NCBI GenBank assembly: GCA_022651005.1
Contig: JALCQD010000004.1
Location: 1-64,000, forward strand
DNA length: 64,000 nt
Reading direction: 5' to 3'
Source of the DNA: Bifidobacteriaceae bacterium
GTDB taxonomy: Bacteria > Actinomycetota > Actinomycetes > Actinomycetales > Bifidobacteriaceae
Positions 26,883-35,187 of the stretch are shown one piece after another (the stretch's first letter is position 1; every line of letters begins with the position of its first letter). Below the pieces are notes generated by a model, which saw nothing but the letters and a program-made list of their open reading frames with translations, had not been told where the DNA came from and searched no databases. A program made the position numbers and the translations under genes.

Positions 26883-26973
26883 AGCCGCGGCTTTACGCTA
26901 TGTGGTGTGCGGTTCCCACAAACGAAGCTACGGCAACTAAAGCCGCTGATAGGAAACCGCGGCTTTAGACCGC
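26874..26973. repeat. Long inverted repeat at the 3' end of rarA
   Basis: GCGGTCTAAAGCCGCGG (26874-26890) is exactly complementary to 26957-26973, with 66 bases between. The left arm contains the rarA TAA stop. Each arm also holds an internal CCGCGG palindrome, and a further CTAAAGCCGC copy lies at 26937-26946. It resembles a small palindromic (REP- or MITE-like) element or an extended hairpin. No ORF is inside it. Confidence 0.65.
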
Positions 26974-27279
26974 GGTCGCGTCCATGTATCCAGACACAAG
27001 TTAAAAGCAGTACTAAATGAAGTAGCAGACACCAGTCCGCTGCCCCGTCAAAGGAGATGGGGCAGCGGACTTTTTTGTTCTTTTCATATGAACGACATTC
27101 TTGCGACACGCCGATAGCAAATTGTCCTGTCAATCCAAATAGAGGGTATGCGCGCAGCTATCTCAAAATGCGCATCTCCTTTGACGTGCACCGTGGAGCG
27201 CTATGGGGCGATTTCGCGGTGGTTGAGACTGAGGGCTTGATGGGATTCCGTCGAGTTCGCAAGAACTGGAGATTAGGAT
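26974..27279. other. Intergenic region between rarA and the LAQTG surface protein
   Basis: It holds a strong hairpin terminator (27035-27076) and about 200 bases of leader before the surface protein gene. Short plus-strand frames (for example 27148-27240) lack a ribosome-binding site and show no recognisable product. Confidence 0.5.
27035..27076 (+). terminator. Intrinsic terminator downstream of rarA
   Basis: GTCCGCTGCCCC (27035-27046) and GGGGCAGCGGAC (27059-27070) are perfect complements around a 12-base loop, followed by six T. It isolates rarA from the surface protein gene. Confidence 0.93.
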
Positions 27280-29124
27280 ATGAAAAAACTCAAGGTCGCA
27301 GCTATTGCGGGAATTGCAGCCGTGGGAATGCTTGCGGCACCATCTGTTGCTATGGCCGACGGCGGCAATAAGGCTGCCACGGAGTCGCAGACGACACAGA
27401 GTGCTGCAGCTTCGGTGTCGATAAAGGTTGTGTTTGTTGATAGCACGGGTGCCATCAAGCAGGAGAGCAAGCTGACGAAGACCGTTGGTTCTCAGGTAAC
27501 GAAGGCGGATTTGCTGGGGCTTGGTCTTCCTGGGGGTTATGGCATCGCTGTGTATGGTCCGAAGTATGTGTCTGCTACGACGACGCGTATCCAGGTGGTC
27601 ATATCACATTCGATCGCCTACACGGCAACGTTCTATGACTCCACAACGGGTAAGACCGTGGGAACGAAGCTGCTTGCCGGGAAACCCGGTTCGGCAGTGG
27701 GAAAGTCTGCTCTTGCTCAATATCTGCCGGAAGGCTATAAGTTTGCCGAGGGCTTCGAATCGACCACGATTTCCGTGCTCCGGGATGGCAGCGCCGCCAT
27801 TCAGGTCCCCGTGGCAGACAATACGGTGTCAATGAAGGTTGTGTTTGTTGACGGTAACGCGGGGAATGCGATTCTCGATGAGTCAAAGACTCTGAGGAAG
27901 ACCGTGGGCTCCCAGGTGACCAAGAGCGATATTTTGCACCTCGGTCTTCCCGCCGGTTATGGCATCGCTGCGTACGGACCGAAGTATGTGTCTGCTACGA
28001 CGAAGCGCATCCAAGTGGTTCTGTCGCAGTCGATCGGCTACACGGCAACGTTCTATGACTCCACAACGGGTAAGACTGTGGGCACGAAGTTGCTTTCCGG
28101 GCAGCCTGGCAAGGCAGTAGAGAAGTCCGTGTTCGAACAGTATGTGCCGGCAGGGTATGAGATTGTCAAAGGTTTCGAATCTGCAGCTATTCACGTGAGC
28201 AACTCGGGTGATGCTTCTGTAAGTATTCCTGTGGCGGCCAAGACGTCCACGACGATGAAGGTTGTGTTTGTTGATGGCAACGCTGGGAATGCGATTCTCG
28301 ATGAGTCGAAGACTCTGACGAAGGCCGTTGGCTCTCAGGTGACGAAGGCGGATTTGCTGGGGCTTGGGTTGCCCGCCGGTTATGGCATCGCTGCGTATGG
28401 CCCGAAGTATGTGTCTGCTACGACGACGCGTATCCAGGTGGTTCTGTCGCAGTCGATCGCCTACACTGCTACTTTCATTGATTCAGCAACGGGCAAGACC
28501 GTGGGAACGAAGTTGCTCGCTGGGCAGCCTGGCTCCACGGTGAAGAAGTCTGCTCTCGCCCAATATCTGCCGGAAGGCTATGAGTTTGCCAAGGGCTTCG
28601 AATCAGCCATGATTACCGTGAGCAAGAACGGCGACGTCTTCGTTCAGGCCTTCGTGACCAAGAGTGTTGAAACCACCACTCCAAGGGATGACGGTCAGCC
28701 GGGCACCGATACCACGGATACCGATAACTCAGGTTCCGACGCTACTGATACCGATACCTCCGACACTGATGCCACTGATACTGACACCACGGATACAAGC
28801 ACCACGGATACCAACACCGGTACGGATAACGCGGGTGATGTGGACGTCGATAATACTGGCAATACTGGCAATACTGGCAGCGAGAACGATGGCAGTATCG
28901 CTGGCGAGAATGACAGTAACACTAGCCAGAGCACCGATACTCAGAATGTCGACAAGACTCAGCCTTCCCAGAAGACTGCCAAGGTAACGCCAAAGAAGTC
29001 ATCTCAGGCTAAGGCCTTGGCACAGACGGGCGTAAATTCCTCCGTCGCGTTCATCGCATTTGCGACGTCGATGCTTCTTGGCGCTGCTGCTCTCGCGCTG
29101 AAGCTTAGGATGGCGCGTCGCTGA
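27280..29124 (+). CDS. Sortase-anchored surface protein with three ~138-residue repeats (LAQTG)
   Basis: 614 residues. Signal peptide MKKLKVAAIAGIAAVGMLAA...AMA, then three tandem repeats starting at nt 27421, 27832 and 28255 (137-141 residues each; KVVFVD..., GSQVTK.DLLGLGLP.GYGIA, YGPKYVSATT.RIQVV, YTATFYDSTTGKTVGTKLL). A Thr/Asp-rich stalk of TDTTDTD type follows, then the sorting signal LAQTG (580-584), a hydrophobic helix and RMARR. The motif has Ala in place of the usual Pro, as seen in some bifidobacterial sortase substrates. The repeat resembles no domain that I can name; an adhesin or cell-wall binding role is likely. Confidence 0.88.
   Translation: MKKLKVAAIAGIAAVGMLAAPSVAMADGGNKAATESQTTQSAAASVSIKVVFVDSTGAIKQESKLTKTVGSQVTKADLLGLGLPGGYGIAVYGPKYVSATTTRIQVVISHSIAYTATFYDSTTGKTVGTKLLAGKPGSAVGKSALAQYLPEGYKFAEGFESTTISVLRDGSAAIQVPVADNTVSMKVVFVDGNAGNAILDESKTLRKTVGSQVTKSDILHLGLPAGYGIAAYGPKYVSATTKRIQVVLSQSIGYTATFYDSTTGKTVGTKLLSGQPGKAVEKSVFEQYVPAGYEIVKGFESAAIHVSNSGDASVSIPVAAKTSTTMKVVFVDGNAGNAILDESKTLTKAVGSQVTKADLLGLGLPAGYGIAAYGPKYVSATTTRIQVVLSQSIAYTATFIDSATGKTVGTKLLAGQPGSTVKKSALAQYLPEGYEFAKGFESAMITVSKNGDVFVQAFVTKSVETTTPRDDGQPGTDTTDTDNSGSDATDTDTSDTDATDTDTTDTSTTDTNTGTDNAGDVDVDNTGNTGNTGSENDGSIAGENDSNTSQSTDTQNVDKTQPSQKTAKVTPKKSSQAKALAQTGVNSSVAFIAFATSMLLGAAALALKLRMARR
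27421..28660 (+). repeat. Three tandem ~0.41-kb coding repeats
   Basis: Repeats 1-3 start at 27421, 27832 and 28255 with KVVFVD. Long runs are the same at nucleotide level (for example the segments around 27560, 27972 and 28395), indicating recent duplication or gene conversion within the gene. Confidence 0.85.
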
Positions 29125-29151
29125 CGTTTCGACTGCCGTACCTTTTTTAAC

Positions 29152-29193
29152 AAAGGGTCCTCATTTCCTAAAAGGAATGAGGACCCTTTTTAT
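29152..29193 (+). terminator. Intrinsic terminator after the LAQTG protein
   Basis: AAAGGGTCCTCATTTCCT pairs with AGGAATGAGGACCCTTTT through a small loop, giving an 18-base near-perfect stem followed by T-rich sequence. Confidence 0.9.
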
Positions 29194-29271
29194 GCCTTTA
29201 ATGGTGGGCTCGCCACTTGAGTGAGTTTCTCGAAGAGGTGTGTGAGACGTGCCGCGTGGGAGAATATCAGT

Positions 29272-30549
29272 ATGAAGACGAACAACAAGAAGTCGGCAGT
29301 AAGGATCACAGTGTCGCTTCTTGCGTGTTCCTTTTTGGCAGTGACGGCTGGGTGCGGCGTCGATGATTCGGACACGTCAGCTCACTCCGCGTCGGCCCCG
29401 ACAGGTCCCGATGCCGTCATCACGTCACCACTCCCTCGATCCAAGACTCCCGCTCCGTCCGCCGCGCTCGGAGTCAAGGCGCAGGCACAGAAGATCCTCG
29501 ACGCGATGTCGTTGACGGAGCGCGTGGGGCAGACCGTCATGACTCCGCTTAACGTGGCAACTACCTCTCCCGAGAGCGTCCGTGGGGCCTTTGTGGATGG
29601 CAAGGTGGGATCAGTTCTTTTTCTCGGTAATTGGAATGGTGGAACGTCTCGCCTCAAAGCGATCTCAGACACGTTGCAAGGATACGCAAAAGCGGCCGGG
29701 GGCAAGGGCGGGAAGTTGCTCGTTGCCACGGACCAAGAAGGCGGCCAGGTCCAGCATCTCCAGGGTGCTGGTTTCTCGCGTATGCCGTCGGCTGTGTGGC
29801 AGGGGACGCAGTCGAGTACCGCTCTGCGTAAGTTTTCGGCGGGATGGGGTTCTCAGCTGAAATCGGCAGGAGTCAACGTCAATTTAGCGCCTGTGCTGGG
29901 AACTGTGCAGACGTCAACGCGAGCGAGCAATGCTCCCATCGGCGCGCTCAATCGCGACTTTGGTAAATCGGCAGCAGGCAATGCCGCGTCTGGAGCTGCT
30001 TTCATTCAGGGCATGCGCGATGCTGGCGTTATGACCTCCGTCAAGCATTATCCGGGGCTTGGCGCGGTGACTGGCAACACCGATTTTACGACGCACGGCA
30101 TTCTCGATACCACGACTGTGATTGGCGGTGACCAGGAGAGTGCTTTCGTCAAGGTGCTTAACGGTTCCGCGGGCGGCTCGTCCGGAAAGCCCGACATGGT
30201 GATGATGTCACTCGCGACGTACTCCGCCATTGACGCGCACAACCCTGCGGCTTTTTCCCACACGCTGATAACGGATCATCTGCGCGGTGAGCTGGGCTTT
30301 GATGGTGTGGTGACGTCGGATTCGTTGTCGGCTGCAGCCGTCAGTGGTATTCCGCCAAATCAGCTCGGTGTGCGCTTTTTAGAGGCGGGCGGGGATTTAG
30401 TATGCGTGGGGGCTCCGGAAATTGCACAGCAGATTCTCGCGGGAATGCAGAGCACGGCGCGTGATTCTGTGGCCTTTAGGAAACTTGTTGACGCTTCCGC
30501 ACTGCGGGTGCTCGCGCTGAAGATTTCAGCGGGGCTCGTTCAGGCGTAA
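29272..30549 (+). CDS. Glycoside hydrolase family 3 lipoprotein (NagZ-like beta-N-acetylhexosaminidase)
   Basis: 425 residues. The signal peptide ends in a lipobox (AVTAGC), so the enzyme is anchored to the outer membrane face. The GH3 N-terminal barrel is seen as MSLTERVGQTVM, VATDQEGGQVQHL, NLAPVLG, SVKHYPGLGAVTGNTDF (NagZ KH(F)PGHG-type loop) and ELGFDGVVTSDSLSA, with the nucleophile Asp in SDS. NagZ enzymes use a His/Asp dyad in the KHxPG...D loop; here the loop is GLGAVTGNT, so that histidine is not in its usual place. It probably acts on cell-wall or environmental hexosaminides. The ATG 29272 has GGGAGA upstream. Confidence 0.85.
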   Translation: MKTNNKKSAVRITVSLLACSFLAVTAGCGVDDSDTSAHSASAPTGPDAVITSPLPRSKTPAPSAALGVKAQAQKILDAMSLTERVGQTVMTPLNVATTSPESVRGAFVDGKVGSVLFLGNWNGGTSRLKAISDTLQGYAKAAGGKGGKLLVATDQEGGQVQHLQGAGFSRMPSAVWQGTQSSTALRKFSAGWGSQLKSAGVNVNLAPVLGTVQTSTRASNAPIGALNRDFGKSAAGNAASGAAFIQGMRDAGVMTSVKHYPGLGAVTGNTDFTTHGILDTTTVIGGDQESAFVKVLNGSAGGSSGKPDMVMMSLATYSAIDAHNPAAFSHTLITDHLRGELGFDGVVTSDSLSAAAVSGIPPNQLGVRFLEAGGDLVCVGAPEIAQQILAGMQSTARDSVAFRKLVDASALRVLALKISAGLVQA

Positions 30550-30578
30550 CGCGGCCGTGTTTTCACGATGGAAGATTG

Positions 30579-31133
30579 TTAATTCACGATTTTCTTGAGA
30601 TGGTCAACGAGGAGATGACTGTCGTCCAGAATGCGGCGGAAGGCGGCAAGGTCTGGTGCAGGAGAGGTAGCGGGGGAGCTGCCATCGGCGTCAACAATGT
30701 CTGCCGTATCGCTTGCTCCGGGCGTCTTGTCTTCCTTGAATCCGTGCATGACGCATACGCTGATGCGGCCTTCGATGTCTTCCTGTGCGCGGCGTCCCTT
30801 TTCGGTAAGCTGCACGAGGAGTTGTCTGCGGTCGGTATCAGGTCGAAGACGGAGCACCCAGCCGGCGTCTTCCATGCGACGCAGCAATGGGGTGAGAGTG
30901 TTGCTGTTGAGGCTGAGTTTGGTGCCGAGGTCTCGCAGACTCAATTGTCCGTTCGGCTGATCGTCCGCGTGCATGCTGTCCCATAGCGCCAGCAGGATGA
31001 GGTATTGCGTATAGGTGAGCCCATATGGTTTCAACGCCTGTTGATAGAAGCGGCCAAACCACAGATTCGCGTTGTAAATGGCAAAACACAGCTGATTGTC
31101 AAGCGCGAAGTCATTGGATGAAATTTCACTCAT
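30579..31133 (-). CDS. ohrR: OhrR-type organic hydroperoxide-sensing MarR regulator
   Basis: 184 residues. The MarR winged helix covers LTYTQYLILLALW, LSLRDLGTKLSLNSNTLTPLLRRME and RPDTDRRQLLVQLTEKG. LDNQLCFAIY (Cys16) is the redox-sensing cysteine motif of OhrR, which releases DNA when this cysteine is oxidised by organic peroxides. A 20-residue Ala/Ser/Asp insertion (GASDTADIVDADGSS...) lies in the C-terminal dimer helices. The ATG 31133 is seven bases after TATTGT on this strand, so the mRNA is likely leaderless. The divergent glutathione peroxidase gene carries a 20-bp palindrome at its transcription start and is the probable target. Confidence 0.9.
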   Translation of the reverse strand: MSEISSNDFALDNQLCFAIYNANLWFGRFYQQALKPYGLTYTQYLILLALWDSMHADDQPNGQLSLRDLGTKLSLNSNTLTPLLRRMEDAGWVLRLRPDTDRRQLLVQLTEKGRRAQEDIEGRISVCVMHGFKEDKTPGASDTADIVDADGSSPATSPAPDLAAFRRILDDSHLLVDHLKKIVN

Positions 31134-31140
31134 ACGTGAC

Positions 31141-31172
31141 ACAATACCATCAATAACTCGCGCGCGATTAGG
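31141..31172 (-). promoter_or_regulatory. ohrR promoter with imperfect OhrR site
   Basis: On the minus strand TATTGT (31141-31146) is the likely -10. The segment 31153-31172 matches 15 of 20 positions of the perfect palindrome at 31218-31237, sharing TCGCGCGCGATTA, and covers the -35 region, which fits autoregulation. Confidence 0.6.
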
Positions 31173-31186
31173 TATTAATTGTTGTT

Positions 31187-31237
31187 TTGACAGTCATTGA
31201 TCGTTGCGTTATTATTATTTAATCGCGCGCGATTAAA
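31187..31237 (+). promoter_or_regulatory. Glutathione peroxidase promoter with OhrR operator
   Basis: TTGACA (31187-31192), 17 bases, TATTAT (31210-31215) is close to the consensus housekeeping promoter. Directly downstream, TTTAATCGCGCGCGATTAAA (31218-31237) is a perfect 20-bp palindrome over the expected transcription start, well placed for repression by the divergent OhrR protein. Confidence 0.8.
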
Positions 31238-31263
31238 CGCGAAAACGAAAGGCTGTGAGTGTC

Positions 31264-31752
31264 ATGGCAAAAACAAACTCTACAATTTATGATTTCTCGG
31301 TGAAAACTCAAGCGGGTACGCAGGAAGACCTTGGCGATTACAAGGGTAAGGTTCTTCTCGTTGTCAACACTGCCACAGGCTGCGGCTTCACGCCCCAGTA
31401 CGAGGGTCTTGAAAATCTGTATAAGAAATACAAGGATCGCGGTTTCGAGATTCTCGACTTCCCGTGCAATCAGTTTGCTAATCAGGCGCCCGGAAGCGAC
31501 GATGAGATTCGCGAATACTGCGTCTCCCGCTTTGCGATGACGTTCCCGCAGTTCTCGAAAATTGACGTCAACGGAAAATCTGCGGATCCTTTGTACTCCT
31601 GGCTCAAGGAACAAAAAGGCGGCATGGTGAACTCCGCCATTAAATGGAACTTCACAAAGTTCCTCGTAGATCGTGACGGTCACGTCGTGGAGCGGTTCGC
31701 TCCCACCGTGACTCCGGAACAGCTCGACGGCAAGGTGGCGCAGCTGCTGTAA
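31264..31752 (+). CDS. Glutathione peroxidase family (thiol peroxidase, BtuE/Gpx-like)
   Basis: 162 residues. The peroxidatic cysteine is C40 in TATGCGFTPQYEGLE, FPCNQFANQ provides the family glutamine region, a resolving-type Cys lies at 86, and IKWNFTKFLVD carries the conserved Trp and Asn. Bacterial Gpx-like proteins with a second cysteine usually take electrons from thioredoxin and reduce lipid or organic hydroperoxides. Control by the divergent OhrR fits this. ATG 31264 is 11 bases after AAAGG; GTG 31255 is an in-frame alternative. Confidence 0.93.
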   Translation: MAKTNSTIYDFSVKTQAGTQEDLGDYKGKVLLVVNTATGCGFTPQYEGLENLYKKYKDRGFEILDFPCNQFANQAPGSDDEIREYCVSRFAMTFPQFSKIDVNGKSADPLYSWLKEQKGGMVNSAIKWNFTKFLVDRDGHVVERFAPTVTPEQLDGKVAQLL

Positions 31753-31845
31753 GGGCATTGTCCGCGATGGTGGGCGAATGAACAGTGCGGTAGTGATGGC
31801 CGAGCGGTAATAAAGGTGATTAGGTGTGCAGGTGAAAGGTCCTTT

Positions 31846-32976
31846 ATGTTTCTTGCGCTGAAGGAAATGCGGTATTCAAAGTGGCGCTATGCGTTGGTGA
31901 TGGGAGTCATCTTCCTGGTGAGCTATATGGTGTTCATGATGTCGGGACTGGCAACGGGCCTGAGTTCCGGACACAAAAAGGCGATTGACGACTGGAACGC
32001 ATCAAGCGTGGTGCTCACGGAGGATGCCAACAAGGTCTTCGGTGCCTCGCAGCTCACGCGTGGCGATCTCGACCGCGTGAGTACTGCTTCCTCTTCCGAC
32101 AAATCAGGCGTGGGGCTCTACCAAGGCTCGGTCACTAAGGGCAGCACGAAAGAGAATATTTCGCTGTTCGGTTCCGATGCCAGTGCGTTCACGACTCCCG
32201 CCGTGACGCAAGGCACGAACTATTCCGGCAAATACGACATCACTATCTCGCAAAATCTCGTGGACGAGGGCTTTGCCATCGGGGACACGGTGCGCATCGG
32301 CAACCTTGATCACGATCTCACCATTACGGGAATCTTCAAGTCCACCACCTACAGCGTGGTCCCGGTGATCTATACCTCGCTCGACACGTGGACGAGCATC
32401 AAATACGGTACGCAACCATTCAACGAAGATGCCAGCAAACCCCTCAACGCGGTAGTGATACGCGGCACGAGCGGCGTCACCATTGACAATTCCACCGCCA
32501 CGCGGCAATCAGCTACTGCGGAGCGCACGGGATCGACGGCGAAACTGCAAAAGCTCGACATGGCGACGTTCGTCAACAACGTTCCCGGTGTTTCCGCTGA
32601 GGCGCTTACCTTCAACGGCATGATTGGTTTGCTGGTCGTCATCACCGCTGCCATCGTGGGCATCTTCATGTACGTAATCACGCTACAGAAAACGGCCATC
32701 TTTGGGGTTATGAAGGCCGAGGGCGTGCGCACGGGATTCATCGCGCGTTCCGTGGTGGCACAGTCGTTCGTAGTGGGCGTGGCGTCTGTAGCGATCGCCT
32801 ATCTCCTCGCGTGGCTCTCGAGTCTCGCTTTCCCGGCAGCCATGCCGTTCGTGGCTGATCTAGGGAAGTGGGCGCTGTACGGGGTGCTGCTCGTAGTGGT
32901 GACGGTTGTGGGTGGTCTGTTCTCGGTGCGCACGGTGGCGCGCGTGGACCCGATTACCGCGATGGGAGAGGAGTGA
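31846..32976 (+). CDS. ABC transporter permease, FtsX/MacB type (HrtB-like)
   Basis: 376 residues. MFLALKEMRYSKWRYALVMG starts the first membrane helix, a large extracytoplasmic domain (about 45-260) follows, and three helices form the C-terminal FtsX domain (GLLVVITAAIVGIFMYVITLQKTAIFGVMKAEG, ending in RVDPITAMGEE). The layout fits heme-exporter-like or lantibiotic-resistance-like FtsX permeases; the substrate is not known. AAAGG is 8-9 bases before ATG 31846. The ATPase gene starts four bases after the stop. Confidence 0.88.
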   Translation: MFLALKEMRYSKWRYALVMGVIFLVSYMVFMMSGLATGLSSGHKKAIDDWNASSVVLTEDANKVFGASQLTRGDLDRVSTASSSDKSGVGLYQGSVTKGSTKENISLFGSDASAFTTPAVTQGTNYSGKYDITISQNLVDEGFAIGDTVRIGNLDHDLTITGIFKSTTYSVVPVIYTSLDTWTSIKYGTQPFNEDASKPLNAVVIRGTSGVTIDNSTATRQSATAERTGSTAKLQKLDMATFVNNVPGVSAEALTFNGMIGLLVVITAAIVGIFMYVITLQKTAIFGVMKAEGVRTGFIARSVVAQSFVVGVASVAIAYLLAWLSSLAFPAAMPFVADLGKWALYGVLLVVVTVVGGLFSVRTVARVDPITAMGEE

Positions 32977-32979
32977 GCA

Positions 32980-33681
32980 ATGGCTGCAATGATTAATGCG
33001 AAAGATGCGAATATGCCGGTTCTGACGCTCAGCAAAGTGACGAAAACGTTTGGCTCGGGTCATACGGAGGTCGACGCACTCAAAGGTGTGGATTTCTCAG
33101 TGTCTCGTGGCGAGTTTGTGAGTGTCATTGGGCCTTCTGGCTCTGGTAAGTCAACGTTCCTCACCATTGCGGGCGGCCTGCAGTCGCCCACCTCTGGTGT
33201 GGTATCTCTGGACGGAGCGGATCTGGGTGCGCTGTCGGATGCCAAACGTACCCGGCTGCGTTTCGAGAAGATTGGCTTTGTGCTGCAGCGCTCGAATCTT
33301 GTTCCCTACCTCAAGGTGGGCGAGCAGTTTGCCTTGGTGGACAAGGTGGCCAAGCGAGGAGTGCGGAGTAGCAATATTGACGAGCTTCTGACATCTTTGG
33401 ATATTGCGGCTCTTAAGGATAAGTATCCGCGGGATCTTTCGGGCGGGGAGCGCCAGCGCGTGGCAATCGGGCGTGCATTGTTCAACGATCCGAGCCTGAT
33501 CTTGGCCGACGAACCCACCGCGAGCCTTGACTCTGACCACGCATATGCGGTGGTGAAGTTGTTGGCGAAGCTCACTCGGGAGCAGGGCAAGGCCACGGTG
33601 ATGGTGACGCATGATGAGCGCATGGCGCAGTGGAGCGATCGTATCTACCGCATGGAAGATGGGTCGTTGAGCGTGAAGTAG
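32980..33681 (+). CDS. ABC transporter ATP-binding protein (MacB/LolD/HrtA type)
   Basis: 233 residues. Walker A GPSGSGKST, Q-loop LQRSNLVPYL, signature LSGGERQR, Walker B LILADEP and H-loop VTHDER are all intact. The Q-loop and SGVVSLDGADL context are typical of ATPases that serve FtsX-type exporters. It forms a two-gene operon with the permease, with a GGAGAGGAG sequence in the permease 3' end. It has no regulator next to it. Confidence 0.93.
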   Translation: MAAMINAKDANMPVLTLSKVTKTFGSGHTEVDALKGVDFSVSRGEFVSVIGPSGSGKSTFLTIAGGLQSPTSGVVSLDGADLGALSDAKRTRLRFEKIGFVLQRSNLVPYLKVGEQFALVDKVAKRGVRSSNIDELLTSLDIAALKDKYPRDLSGGERQRVAIGRALFNDPSLILADEPTASLDSDHAYAVVKLLAKLTREQGKATVMVTHDERMAQWSDRIYRMEDGSLSVK

Positions 33682-33695
33682 TTTTGCATTACTCG

Positions 33696-33745
33696 AGAAG
33701 GTCGTCGATTTCACTGTGGTGAGGATCGACGACCTTCTGTCTTCT
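33696..33745. terminator. Bidirectional terminator between the ABC exporter and the GH91 gene
   Basis: AGAAGGTCGTCGAT (33696-33709) and ATCGACGACCTTCT (33725-33738) are perfect complements with a 15-base loop. T-rich sequence follows on the plus strand. It also marks the left border of the AT-richer block. Confidence 0.85.
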
Positions 33746-33762
33746 GTCGAGCGAGTATATAA

Positions 33763-35124
33763 CTACAGCGATGGGGTTGGCCTGAAGGCATTGTGGGATT
33801 TGTCGAGTGTCACTTGTCGCTCATTTCCTGAATCAAGAATCGTGTTGAGGGAAGAACTGTCTTCGACAAGAACGGTCGTTACATCAATTTTCTCAGAGGC
33901 AGAATTCGTGAGAAGTTGCTCAACTTGAGTTGAAAAGGTGGAGGAGCTTGAGGCGGGACCTTCGTCGGTGACTTGCTGCATTGATTCAGTTCTCGCTACA
34001 ACGTTATTGGCGGCTACATAATTCCCTTGACCTGTGACGAGACGAATGATGATGGGTATGGTACCTGTGGGCTTGATATTGTCGCGGTCAATGATCTCCG
34101 AAAAATGATTAGCAATGATGGAATTGTCGCTTCCTTCGATGCGAAGGATCCCGTAAAGATCATCATGTCCGTTGTTGTACTGACGCATCGGAGCCCAAGG
34201 CTCCTGGGAACGATAGATGTGGTTTGATGACACTAGATTTTCTGTACAGCCATTCTTCAGACTAATAACGCCTGGATAGAATGCATGAATTCGGTTACTA
34301 GTGATGGAGGAGCGGGATACCCCATCGAGTTCGATGCTGCTTGCACCTCTCGGGAAGATATTATTAGTGGTGATGAGGAGGCCGCCAAAATTCTGTGCAT
34401 AAATGGAGTGTCCCCTGAAGCCTGCACCAATCAGATTGTCAGTAATCTTAGAAGCTTGCCCTGAGCCGCGTAATTCAATGCAGCTGCCGCATTCTGCGAT
34501 GAAATTATCGTGGATGCTCAATGCATCCGCGTTGTAAATGGTGAGTCCATGTTCGAGATAGACTAATCCCATTTCATTGAATTTGAAAGAGTCCTGCGCG
34601 CTCGCTATATAAATACCTGTTTTCCCGTTGATGTAGGAATTCTCTGAATCTTCGGGCACTATCTGGTCTGCGCGAAAGTGTAGTCCGTCAATGCAGAAGT
34701 TTGAAAATTCTACAGAGCTGATGCGTGGTTCTCCGCCTCTTTCTATGAGGAATGCTGCTCCTGACTTTTCGTCTGGAATATTGGAAGGAGCGATGTCGAC
34801 TAGAATCCGGCTTCCTCCGGGCCATAGCTCGTGCATGTCTTTCCATTGGCTTTGAGGAGTGTTGTACCTTATAGACGAAGAAACGAATCCGTGTCCTGTC
34901 CCGAGGATCTTGAGGTAACTGACATCGATGAGGATTTGCGTCGAGAGACGATAATCCCCTGACGGTATGAAGATAGTGGCACCGGGTTTCCCTTCCCCAG
35001 TGACCGCGGACTCAGATTGTCTTTTCTTGATATCTGCAATGATGCTGTTAATGACGATTCCAATATCCTTGTGAGGATCACCGATAGGCCACTTCGATAT
35101 ATCGTAAAAATTTTCATCAGTCAT
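33763..35124 (-). CDS. GH91 protein: cytoplasmic difructose-anhydride hydrolase / inulin fructotransferase family
   Basis: 453 residues from ATG 35124 (AGGAGA upstream). A right-handed beta-helix protein that I place in GH91 from YDISKWPIGDPHKDIGIVI, KPGATIFIPSGDYRLSTQIL, LKILGTGHGF, WPGGSRI and NNIFPRGASSIELDG. The Asp/Glu pair known from inulin fructotransferases, 11 residues apart, is present as D206 and E217 (HDNF...CIELRG). GH91 contains secreted inulin lyases that form difructose anhydrides and intracellular enzymes that open them. This protein has no signal peptide, which favours the second role. It is divergent from a sugar ABC operon with GH32 and LacI. The exact anhydride (DFA I or III) is not decidable. 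Confidence 0.8.
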   Translation of the reverse strand: MTDENFYDISKWPIGDPHKDIGIVINSIIADIKKRQSESAVTGEGKPGATIFIPSGDYRLSTQILIDVSYLKILGTGHGFVSSSIRYNTPQSQWKDMHELWPGGSRILVDIAPSNIPDEKSGAAFLIERGGEPRISSVEFSNFCIDGLHFRADQIVPEDSENSYINGKTGIYIASAQDSFKFNEMGLVYLEHGLTIYNADALSIHDNFIAECGSCIELRGSGQASKITDNLIGAGFRGHSIYAQNFGGLLITTNNIFPRGASSIELDGVSRSSITSNRIHAFYPGVISLKNGCTENLVSSNHIYRSQEPWAPMRQYNNGHDDLYGILRIEGSDNSIIANHFSEIIDRDNIKPTGTIPIIIRLVTGQGNYVAANNVVARTESMQQVTDEGPASSSSTFSTQVEQLLTNSASEKIDVTTVLVEDSSSLNTILDSGNERQVTLDKSHNAFRPTPSL

Positions 35125-35187
35125 TGCGTCTCCTATATGATGTGTGACTTCTGCAAAAATCATAATAACGATTTAGAAATGAAATAA

